Assembly: GCA_013042255.1 (NCBI GenBank)
Contig: JABDQK010000270.1
Span: forward strand, 1-5,565
DNA from: Flavobacteriaceae bacterium
GTDB taxonomy: Bacteria > Bacteroidota > Bacteroidia > Flavobacteriales > Flavobacteriaceae
Direction of reading: 5' to 3'
DNA: 5,565 nucleotides
The translations under genes and the position numbers were made by a program. Shown here piece after piece: positions 1-4,750 of the stretch. The notes beneath the pieces were generated by a model. It worked only from the letters and a program-made list of their open reading frames with translations, made no database searches and was not told where the DNA came from. Positions within the stretch are counted from its first letter, which is position 1, and every line of letters starts with the position of its first letter.

Positions 1-209
1 GCTTGCGCCTGCCTGTATTGATTAAAAAATACATCAAGCAAAATGCCAAGGTGGTAGCCTTTAATGTGGACCCATTATTTAACAATGCCGTTGATGGCTT
101 AATGTATATAAGAATAGCCGATCTTCCAGAAAGTACCGTAAAACCGGTAATGGAAGAATTCCAGGCTGAACTAGAGAGAAAGCTGGCCGAGAACAATGGT
201 ATTGTTTAG
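1..209 (+). CDS. C-terminal end of a GNAT/PlsC-type N-acyltransferase (hemolysin-like), 5' truncated
   Basis: The open frame enters from the left edge (frame of position 3, with no genuine start in view; the first codon is an internal TTG Leu) and ends at TAG 207-209. About 68 residues are visible. The segment LRLPVLIKKYIKQNAKVV, followed by AFNVDPLFNNAVDGLMYI, resembles from memory the extreme C-terminus of a large flavobacterial protein of roughly 600 residues. That family combines a PlsC-like lysophospholipid acyltransferase domain with a GNAT-type N-acyltransferase domain and is often labelled hemolysin. Such proteins probably act in membrane (amino)lipid synthesis at the cytoplasmic face. 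The final 20 residues are a charged helix rich in Glu, Lys and Arg. The gene converges on arsC, and the two reading frames overlap by 4 bp (206-209), so neither gene has its own downstream spacer. The catalytic domains lie outside the window, so function rests on recognition of the tail only. Confidence 0.75.
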   Translation, partial: LRLPVLIKKYIKQNAKVVAFNVDPLFNNAVDGLMYIRIADLPESTVKPVMEEFQAELERKLAENNGIV

Positions 210-631
210 GAAAATTCCGTTGCTGCAAATTCAGAACAATACTCTCTGATTTCATTCCTCGCCTTTTCGAAAGCCTCATGAATTTCTTTTTCGCTTCCCT
301 CAACTTTGGAAGGATCGAAAAAATTATGGTGCAATCGCTTTGCCTTTGGTGCGGGGATAAACGGACAGTTTTCATTGGCATGATCACAAACCGTGATAAT
401 AAAATCCCAATCTATACCCTTGTATTCATCTACGTGATTGGAAGTATGCGAGCTGATATCCATCCCGTCTTCTTTCATGATAGCCACCGCCCCCGGATTT
501 AAACCATGTGTTTCAATTCCGGCACTGTATACCCTGGCACGATCACCAAGAATTTTTTTTAAGTAGCCATGTGCCATCTGACTTCTACAGGAGTTTCCGG
601 TACAGAGCACCAATACGTTTTTTTCTGACAT
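206..631 (-). CDS. arsC: Arsenate reductase, thioredoxin-coupled (LMW-PTP fold)
   Basis: This 141-residue cytoplasmic protein reduces arsenate to arsenite. The P-loop CTGNSCRS at residues 10-17 gives the CX5R signature, with nucleophile Cys10 and Arg16. Cys82 and Cys89 in VCDHANENC form the relay pair. The 10/82/89 numbering matches the Bacillus subtilis and S. aureus pI258 ArsC enzymes, which use a triple-cysteine relay regenerated by thioredoxin. Asp106-Pro107 (FFDP) corresponds to the general-acid DP motif of the LMW phosphatase fold. Length is normal for the family (about 131-140). A plain low-molecular-weight tyrosine phosphatase would lack the Cys82/Cys89 pair, so that alternative is unlikely. 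The ATG at 631 lies 18 nt after the stop of the GNAT gene, with an A-rich leader and no Shine-Dalgarno sequence. It is the last gene of the ars operon, and its TAA (208-206) overlaps the TAG of the convergent acyltransferase gene. Confidence 0.95.
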   Translation of the reverse strand: MSEKNVLVLCTGNSCRSQMAHGYLKKILGDRARVYSAGIETHGLNPGAVAIMKEDGMDISSHTSNHVDEYKGIDWDFIITVCDHANENCPFIPAPKAKRLHHNFFDPSKVEGSEKEIHEAFEKARNEIREYCSEFAATEFS

Positions 632-649
632 GTTTCTTAGTTAGTATTA

Positions 650-1141
650 TTAATTTGATCCTACTTTTTCACTTCTGCGCTCAAAAATCAGATTGTCTTT
701 CCATTCACCGTCTAACTGTCCAATACGTTCCCTGTATCCTATTTGTCTGAATCCGCATTGCAAATGGATATTCACACTTCCTTTATTCTCGGGAAAAATT
801 CCGGATTGTAGGGTCCAAAAGCCCTCTTTTTCGCTGGATTCAATTAAGGCGTCCAGGAGTTTTTTACCAATTCCCTTACCCCGATGATCTTTGCTTACAT
901 AGACACTAACCTCCCCAACTCCACCGTAAACGCAACGTCCTGATACAGGGGAAAGAGCCGCCCACCCCACTATGGAATTTTTCTCACTGGCAACGAGCCT
1001 GCACGATTGGGTATGAGCCTTATCCCAATCTTCAAATGCCGGGACTTGTTTTTCGAAGGTAGCAAAACCTGTTTCAATACCTTCGAGGTAGATTTGAGCT
1101 ACTACCGGCCAGTCTGCGGGGGACATGGGTCTTATTTTCAT
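650..1141 (-). CDS. GNAT N-acetyltransferase, ArsN1/phosphinothricin acetyltransferase-like
   Basis: This is a single-domain GNAT of 163 residues from the chosen start (MKIRPMSPADW). The acetyl-CoA pyrophosphate-binding loop is DHRGKGIGKKLL (residues 85-96, R87-x-x-G90-x-G92). The stretches GIETGFATFE (21-30), SGRCVYGGVGEVSVYV (67-82), IFPENKGSVNIH (115-126) and GFRQIGYRERIG (130-141) follow the pattern of the phosphinothricin acetyltransferase/ArsN1 branch. Those enzymes acetylate the amino group of phosphinothricin, arsinothricin or methionine sulfoximine. Its place between the DUF6428 gene and arsC under an ArsR operator favours an ArsN1-type role against an arsenical antibiotic, but the substrate is inferred. 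The frame stays open to an ATG at 1177. That start would overlap the cysteine tail of the preceding gene and add a 12-residue extension before the GNAT domain. The ATG at 1141 lies 10 nt after the preceding TAA and opens the canonical fold, so I chose it. Confidence 0.87.
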   Translation of the reverse strand: MKIRPMSPADWPVVAQIYLEGIETGFATFEKQVPAFEDWDKAHTQSCRLVASEKNSIVGWAALSPVSGRCVYGGVGEVSVYVSKDHRGKGIGKKLLDALIESSEKEGFWTLQSGIFPENKGSVNIHLQCGFRQIGYRERIGQLDGEWKDNLIFERRSEKVGSN

Positions 1142-1151
1142 ATCTAGGATT

Positions 1152-1640
1152 TTAACAGCATCCCGATCCCGGATCACAACATTCTTCAGCTACAGCTTGT
1201 GTTTCTTCATTTACACCACAAAGTTCTTCTGCTTTGCACAAGGTAGGGTTAACATCCAGCACCATCGTAAGGGTATCATTTTCAGCCTTTACTCCTTGTA
1301 CATAAAGCTGTGCCGTGTGAAAACTTTTATTCCCATATTCGAACTTTACTTCTGCTTCCAGGTCTAGGGGCTTCATCGAATGAACAAGATCCAGAATGCT
1401 TTTGGCCTTGGTTGTCGTCAGATATTCTTTTTTGTTGATTTCGGCCGGACTTTCCCAAAGCTGGATCACTGTTTCATTCCAGGCATCCGTCCTGCCGCCA
1501 CAGTCTACCGAATCAATACGGGTATTCTTTATTTCTGTGATATGATAATTAGCACCGATCTTTTTACCGGCTTCGTATTCAAATATCAGTTCCTTGGAGG
1601 TCTGATTATTCAGAAAATTTAAAAATTCAGCTGTTTTCAT
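1152..1640 (-). CDS. DUF6428 family protein of the ars operon, cysteine-rich C-terminus
   Basis: This is a soluble protein of 162 residues with no signal peptide or membrane segment. I recognise it as the DUF6428 family, found in Bacteroidota arsenic operons, by the blocks GANYHITEIKN (29-39), IDSVDCGGRTDAWNETVIQLWESP (42-65) and the alternating hydrophobic strands after residue 95. Its biochemical function is not known to me. Seven cysteines are present: Cys47 in the conserved DCGGR block, then Cys135, 141, 154, 155, 161 and 162 in the last 28 residues, ending CCDPGSGCC. Vicinal cysteine pairs suit binding of As(III) or another thiophilic metal, so a metallochaperone, sequestration or thiol-redox role is possible; this is inference. 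I chose the ATG at 1640, 11 nt after the arsR stop. An upstream in-frame TTG at 1661 would overlap the end of arsR. It is cotranscribed with arsR, the GNAT gene and arsC. Confidence 0.85.
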   Translation of the reverse strand: MKTAEFLNFLNNQTSKELIFEYEAGKKIGANYHITEIKNTRIDSVDCGGRTDAWNETVIQLWESPAEINKKEYLTTTKAKSILDLVHSMKPLDLEAEVKFEYGNKSFHTAQLYVQGVKAENDTLTMVLDVNPTLCKAEELCGVNEETQAVAEECCDPGSGCC

Positions 1641-1651
1641 AGTTTCAAGAT

Positions 1652-1975
1652 TTAGCAGCAATTAATCTTTGTTTCATTAAAAAAAGAATTGAGCAAGGCT
1701 TGTATCTCCTTCCAACGATCCAGAGCTATACAATAACAGACAGTATTTCCCTCGATTTCGCCTTCAATCAGGCCAATTCGTTTTAACTCCTTCAGGTGTT
1801 GTGAGATGGTAGGTTGTGCCAGGCCAATTTCCTCAACGATATCGTTGCAAATACAGGCGCTCTGTGTGCTGATGTACTGAAGAATTGCGATCCTGCCAGG
1901 ATGCCCCAGAACCTTGAAAATAGTCGCCAGTTCGTTCTGGGAGGTATCGAAAATCTGTGTTTTTGTGAGTCCCAT
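1652..1975 (-). CDS. arsR: ArsR/SmtB-family metalloid-responsive repressor
   Basis: This is a 107-residue winged-helix repressor and the first gene of the ars operon. LATIFKVLGHPGRIAIL (residues 16-32) is the typical ArsR entry helix. The recognition region is IGLAQPTISQHLKELKRIGLIEGE (50-73), followed by the wing GNTVCYCI. The CxC motif Cys41-Ile-Cys43 sits just before IVEEIGL, matching the As(III)-sensing ELCVCD position of classical ArsR proteins, so arsenite or antimonite is the expected inducer. There are two more cysteine pairs: Cys80/Cys82 in the wing and Cys106/Cys107 as the last two residues. These could supply a third thiolate or a second site, which is inferred. The ATG at 1975 has an A-rich leader and lies 10 nt downstream of a 22-bp inverted repeat, so autoregulation is likely. 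Its TAA is followed after 11 nt by the DUF6428 start. Confidence 0.95.
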   Translation of the reverse strand: MGLTKTQIFDTSQNELATIFKVLGHPGRIAILQYISTQSACICNDIVEEIGLAQPTISQHLKELKRIGLIEGEIEGNTVCYCIALDRWKEIQALLNSFFNETKINCC

Positions 1976-1985
1976 TTTATATTTG

Positions 1986-2007
1986 TATATCGCAATATTA
2001 CGATATA
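1986..2007 (-). promoter_or_regulatory. Candidate ArsR operator (22-bp inverted repeat)
   Basis: The arms TATATCG (1986-1992) and CGATATA (2001-2007) are perfect inverted copies around the 8-bp centre CAATATTA. The centre is itself an AATATT palindrome, so only one symmetric base pair (1993/2000) breaks the dyad. The repeat ends 10 bp upstream of the arsR ATG and covers the candidate -7 box, a position where a bound dimer would block transcription. Placement and symmetry fit autoregulation by the adjacent ArsR; binding is inferred. Confidence 0.75.
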
Positions 2008-2023
2008 AAATTGAAATATAAAA
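1993..2023 (-). promoter_or_regulatory. Candidate promoter of the ars operon
   Basis: On the minus strand, TAATATTG (2000-1993) matches five of the six fixed positions of the Bacteroidota -7 consensus TAnnTTTG. A T-run (2023-2020) lies 19 nt upstream, where the -33 TTTG would be expected, though its last base is not G. Transcription would begin near 1985-1990, giving a leader of about 10-15 nt. The -7 box lies wholly inside the operator, and the -33 region overlaps the last bases of the upstream terminator stem. The match is weak in such AT-rich sequence. Confidence 0.35.
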
Positions 2024-2047
2024 GTCGGACTGATAAAATCCGACTTT
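2014..2047 (-). terminator. Intrinsic terminator of the TM2-domain gene
   Basis: Nine-base perfect arms, AAAGTCGGA (2021-2029) and TCCGACTTT (2039-2047), enclose a 9-nt loop. Read on the minus strand, the stem starts 9 nt after the TAA of the TM2-domain gene (2059-2057) and runs into TTTTATATTT, a T-rich tail. The stem has only four or five GC pairs, typical for an AT-rich genome. It would insulate the ars operon from read-through of the upstream genes. Confidence 0.75.
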
Positions 2048-2056
2048 ATAATTTGT

Positions 2057-2491
2057 TCAGAACCAGGGTTTTTTACCCACCTGGTAGGTATTGTAGAATT
2101 CTTCATCAGATTTTGTAAGGTAGATTATACCTTCAATTAGTCCGATAAGTCCGGGAATCCAGAAGAAGAATGCACCTACTACAATACAGGTTGTGGCATA
2201 TCCTATAAGGGTAATAGCCAGCAGAATAACACCTTCTTTATTATAACCCAGTATAAACTTGTGAATCCCTAATGAACCGAAGAGTATCCCAAGAATACCT
2301 GCCAGGATTTTTTTATTATCTCCCCCTGCGGTTTTTAATCCTTCACGAAATTCTTCGGCAGTCTTTTTCGCTTCTTCCTTGAATTCACCTGCAGACTCTT
2401 TGGCTTCGTCTGCTGCTTTTTTTGCGGATTCCTTGGCATCGTCGAAGGCTTCCTTGGCTTTGTCGCCCAAATCTTTTTTATCTTCAGACAT
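2057..2491 (-). CDS. TM2 domain-containing membrane protein with LEA-like charged N-terminal helix
   Basis: The protein has 144 residues. Residues 1-55 are almost all Lys, Glu, Asp and Ala, with AKE/AKK units at 12, 19, 30 and 41. The last three are spaced 11 residues apart, as in LEA-like or apolipoprotein-like amphipathic helices. Residues 60-127 form a TM2 domain: a first membrane helix (about 62-81) carrying GSLGIHKFILGYNKEG (72-87, with the family's G-x-x-G-x-H-x-F...G pattern), a turn, then hydrophobic segments at about 88-110 and 112-125 with WIPGLIGLIEGI. There is no signal peptide; the charged N-terminus is probably cytoplasmic. TM2 proteins have no settled enzymatic function. An amphipathic helix next to membrane anchors suggests a stress or membrane-surface role, which is inferred. 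It follows the VOC gene after 53 bp, may have its own promoter and ends at a good terminator. The ATG at 2491 starts MSEDKK. Confidence 0.88.
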   Translation of the reverse strand: MSEDKKDLGDKAKEAFDDAKESAKKAADEAKESAGEFKEEAKKTAEEFREGLKTAGGDNKKILAGILGILFGSLGIHKFILGYNKEGVILLAITLIGYATTCIVVGAFFFWIPGLIGLIEGIIYLTKSDEEFYNTYQVGKKPWF

Positions 2492-2521
2492 GTTAATGAT
2501 TTTTTTGGTTAGAGTTTAGAA

Positions 2522-2549
2522 TAAATGTAGGACATTTTTTGATTTCAAA
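2522..2549 (-). promoter_or_regulatory. Candidate promoter of the TM2-domain gene
   Basis: On the minus strand, TTTG (2549-2546) and TACATTTA (2529-2522) are separated by 16 nt. They resemble the Bacteroidota -33/-7 pair TTTG and TAnnTTTG, with one mismatch in the -7 box and spacing at or slightly below the usual lower limit. The -33 element overlaps the TGA of the VOC gene. It would give a leader of about 25 nt. Evidence is modest; read-through from the upstream genes is also possible. Confidence 0.35.
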
Positions 2550-2931
2550 GAAATGCCTTGTCAACAGGTTCCCATAATTCAATCTTATTTCCTTCCGGAT
2601 CGAGGATCCAACCAAATTTACCGTAGTCGTATTCCTCCATTTCTCCAATTACTTCAACCCCTTCCTGTTTTAAGGCCGCCAGAAGTTCACTGAGATTTTC
2701 CACCCTGAAGTTCATCATAAATTGCTTTTCACTGGGTTTAAAATAAGCCGTATCCTCTTTAAAAGGGCTCCATTGTGTTGAACAATCATTGCCCTCTTTG
2801 TCTTTCCACCAGAAAGTGCAGCCGTATTGGTCTGTATTCAGCCCGAGATGCTCCTTGTACCAATCCTTGATCTTGTCAGGGTCTTTCGTTTTGAAGAAAA
2901 ATCCTCCAAGTCCCGTTACTCTGTTTTTCAT
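2545..2931 (-). CDS. VOC family protein (glyoxalase/bleomycin-resistance-like)
   Basis: This is a small cytoplasmic protein of 128 residues with the two beta-alpha-beta-beta-beta modules of the vicinal oxygen chelate fold. Module one begins VTGLGGFFFKTKDPDKIKDWY (5-25) and continues to HLGL. Module two begins near FMMNFRVENLSELLAALKQEGV (71-92) and ends with FGWILDPEGNKIELWEP (106-122). In that last strand Glu118 is the expected metal ligand. The first-strand position, usually His or Gln, appears to be a Gly/Phe stretch (GGFFF), so the metal site may be incomplete and catalytic activity is uncertain. Relatives include glyoxalases, dioxygenases and drug-binding resistance proteins; the substrate cannot be told here. 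The ATG at 2931 overlaps the TGA of the DUF1801 gene as ATGA, implying translational coupling. Confidence 0.9.
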   Translation of the reverse strand: MKNRVTGLGGFFFKTKDPDKIKDWYKEHLGLNTDQYGCTFWWKDKEGNDCSTQWSPFKEDTAYFKPSEKQFMMNFRVENLSELLAALKQEGVEVIGEMEEYDYGKFGWILDPEGNKIELWEPVDKAFL

Positions 2932-3389
2932 GTTGTTTTTTTAATGTTTTTCTCATACAAAGCGATCCAATCCTCCACTGACATTTTTGTACATAACTCA
3001 GCGATGAGCTCATATGGAATGTTTTCTGGTTTTTTAAAGCGGACACAACTCTTACCCATGTCGAGTTTTGTGCTAACGTATTTGGGATATTCTCTCACAA
3101 ACCAGGCCTGCAGATCTTCATCTGCGTAAATCCCTGAATGATAAAGGGCAATATAATTTTTTTGGGATGCTAAACTCATAAAAGGCAGAGGAAGTTCGGG
3201 AGTACAATGGTAACCATCAGGATAGAGGCTGTGAGGCACTACATAGCCGATCATTCCATAATTCATGGTTTCTTTAAATCCCTTTGGCAAATTTGAATTA
3301 ATTGTTTTGCGCAATTGGATGATGGCTTCTTTTCGATCCGATGGGAGGGAAGCGATGTATTCTTCCGGAGACTTTGCATCTGAAGTCAT
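2928..3389 (-). CDS. DUF1801 domain-containing protein
   Basis: This 153-residue protein has no signal or membrane segment. I recognise the DUF1801 (YdhG/YdeI-like) pattern in SPEEYIASLPSDRKEAIIQLR (7-27), LPKGFKETMNYGMIGYVVPHS (34-54), YPDGYHC (56-62), PLPFMSLASQKNYIALYHSGIY (67-88) and KSCVRFKKPENIP (113-125). Members are small proteins of iron-chaperone-like (frataxin/YdhG-type) alpha-beta fold whose biochemical role is largely unknown. The central block with Tyr44, Gly45, Met46 and the LASQKN motif is intact, and the length is typical. Its stop overlaps the start of the VOC gene by 4 bp (ATGA), so the two are probably made together. It starts 45 bp after the stop of the hydroxyacid dehydrogenase gene; I see no convincing promoter or hairpin in that gap, so it probably belongs to the same transcript. 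Confidence 0.9.
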   Translation of the reverse strand: MTSDAKSPEEYIASLPSDRKEAIIQLRKTINSNLPKGFKETMNYGMIGYVVPHSLYPDGYHCTPELPLPFMSLASQKNYIALYHSGIYADEDLQAWFVREYPKYVSTKLDMGKSCVRFKKPENIPYELIAELCTKMSVEDWIALYEKNIKKTT

Positions 3390-3434
3390 GACAGGTATGG
3401 TTGGTGATGTAAGAGACTATTCTAAATGGTCACC

Positions 3435-4379
3435 CTAAGATACTAAAAATTTGCCCTTGATTTTATCTACGATCGTCTGGGCAAGCTTTACCTTACTTTC
3501 CTCGGTCCAGCCAGCAATATGTGGACTGAGAAGTACACGTTCTGAGTTGATGAGGTATTTAAATTCTGCAGGCATTTTTTCCTCTCCGAAGAGATCTTCA
3601 AAGGAGACCCTTTCGTATTCAAGCACATCGAGTCCTGCACCTCTAATTTTCCCCGATTTAAGTGCAGCAACCAGATCGCTGGTAACCACACATTTTCCTC
3701 TGGCTGTATTAAGCAACCAGAAAGGCCTGGAAAAAGACTCAATAAATTCCTTGTTCACCATCCCTAGTGTAAGTGCAGTCTGTGGTATATGAAGGCTAAG
3801 CACATCGGCTTTTTGCTGCAGTTCTATAAGAGGAACCTGCCGGGCAAACTCGTCCCCTAAATCCGGAAGGATATCGCAGCAAAGAACCTCCACATCAAAA
3901 CCGGATAGCTTTTTGGCAAATGCTTTGCCTGTATTCCCATAACCGATGATACCCACTGTTTTACCTTCCAGTTCCAGACCCCGATTTCCTTCCCGGTCCC
4001 AGATCCCCTGCCTCACTTCTCTGTCTGCCTTGTTAAGATTGTTAAAAAGAGAAAGCAGCATCCCAAGCGCATGTTCTCCTACAGCATTTCTGTTGCCTTC
4101 AGGAGCAGCAGCTAAAAAGACTCCTTTTTTATTCGCGTATGTGACATCGATATTTTCCAATCCAGCCCCAACCCTCCCTATAAATTTAAGTCGGGTGGCT
4201 TTATCCAGGAATTCTTTGTCAATTTCAAACCGACTTCGAATAATAATACCATCAAACAGGTGAATTATCTCTTCAACTTCTTTCTTTCCGGCCTTGTATT
4301 CCTCTGAATTTTCAAAACCCAGGGCGGCCAGTTGCTCCAGCAAAAGGGGGTGGTTGGTATCCAGATGCAACACCTTCAT
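3435..4379 (-). CDS. D-isomer-specific 2-hydroxyacid dehydrogenase (phosphoglycerate dehydrogenase-like, no ACT domain)
   Basis: This is a complete cytosolic NAD-dependent dehydrogenase of 314 residues. The substrate-binding part (1-100) contains IIIRSRFEIDKEFLDKA and FIGRVGAGLENID (67-79). The Rossmann motif is GYGNTG (146-151). Asp169 after CC at the end of the second strand is the expected NAD-selecting acid. The catalytic set is Arg227 (NTARG), Glu256 (GLDVLEYE) and His287 (SPHIAGWTEES), all present. The family reduces or oxidises 2-oxo/2-hydroxy acids. RVGAGLENID and the GNRNAVGEHALG block (95-106) resemble 3-phosphoglycerate dehydrogenases of serine synthesis, but the C-terminal ACT regulatory domain of E. 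coli SerA is absent. Glyoxylate or hydroxypyruvate reductase activity is possible. No serC or other serine gene is in view, so I withhold the serA symbol. It starts 5 nt after the cupin stop, as in an operon. Confidence 0.92.
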   Translation of the reverse strand: MKVLHLDTNHPLLLEQLAALGFENSEEYKAGKKEVEEIIHLFDGIIIRSRFEIDKEFLDKATRLKFIGRVGAGLENIDVTYANKKGVFLAAAPEGNRNAVGEHALGMLLSLFNNLNKADREVRQGIWDREGNRGLELEGKTVGIIGYGNTGKAFAKKLSGFDVEVLCCDILPDLGDEFARQVPLIELQQKADVLSLHIPQTALTLGMVNKEFIESFSRPFWLLNTARGKCVVTSDLVAALKSGKIRGAGLDVLEYERVSFEDLFGEEKMPAEFKYLINSERVLLSPHIAGWTEESKVKLAQTIVDKIKGKFLVS

Positions 4380-4384
4380 ATCAA

Positions 4385-4750
4385 TCAGATTTTTGGATAA
4401 TGAGTCTTTGTTAAGGTGTCCCTGACATTTCCTGTGTGGTTGGTGCTTAGTTTTTCAAAGAGCATCAGATGTACTTCTTCTCCGTTCCTGGTAGAAGGGC
4501 AATGTTCTATCCCTTTAGGAACCACAATGATTTCCCCTTCGTTTACTTCTACGGTCTTGTTCCTGAATTGCATATATAAAGTGCCTTTCATTACCTGGAA
4601 CAACTCGTCTTCACCCTCGTGGAGATGCCATACAAACTCATCTTTTATTTTGGCCAGAAGTATCTGCATATCGTCTACTACTGCAATCTGATGGGGATGC
4701 CAGTGGTCTTTGAATGCATTTAGTTTTTGCTTTAGGTTGATCGATTTCAT
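4385..4750 (-). CDS. Small single-domain cupin (Cupin_2 type)
   Basis: This 121-residue protein is a single beta-barrel. Cupin motif 1 is complete: His42-x-His44, then four residues to Glu49 and six to Gly56 (HLHEGEDELFQVMKG). Motif 2 is G72 followed by PKGIEH, with Pro78, Gly80 and His83. The usual four metal ligands, His42, His44, Glu49 and His83, are therefore all present. Metal binding is likely; the reaction is unknown, since such cupins include isomerases, dioxygenases and simple binding proteins. The N-terminal segment (KLNAFKDHWHPHQIAVVDD, 9-27) before the barrel is typical of a mannose-6-phosphate-isomerase-like subgroup. The ATG at 4750 overlaps the propeller gene's TGA (ATGA), and its own TGA is 5 nt before the dehydrogenase start, so all three are probably one transcript. 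Confidence 0.93.
   Translation of the reverse strand: MKSINLKQKLNAFKDHWHPHQIAVVDDMQILLAKIKDEFVWHLHEGEDELFQVMKGTLYMQFRNKTVEVNEGEIIVVPKGIEHCPSTRNGEEVHLMLFEKLSTNHTGNVRDTLTKTHYPKI

Noticed and set aside
278..502. Plus-strand open frames opposite arsC, the GNAT gene, DUF6428, the dehydrogenase and the cupin
   Set aside because: They are antisense shadows of well-supported genes, with low-complexity Phe/Ser/Leu-rich translations and no recognisable domain.
1142..1177. Upstream ATG at 1177 as the start of the GNAT gene
   Set aside because: It would add 12 residues unlike the GNAT family and overlap the conserved cysteine tail of the preceding gene; the ATG at 1141 gives the canonical N-terminus.
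1167..1180. Short inverted repeat GATCC-C-GGATC near the end of the DUF6428 gene
   Set aside because: It lies in codons for the conserved Asp-Pro-Gly segment, has no T-run, and does not separate transcription units.
1641..1661. TTG at 1661 as the start of the DUF6428 gene
   Set aside because: It overlaps the end of arsR and is a rare start; the ATG at 1640 opens the family-like sequence MKTAEFL.
3403..3434. GGTGA...TCACC inverted repeat between the dehydrogenase and DUF1801 genes
   Set aside because: The stem is only 5 bp with a loop of over 20 nt and no T-run follows it on the minus strand, so it is not a credible terminator.
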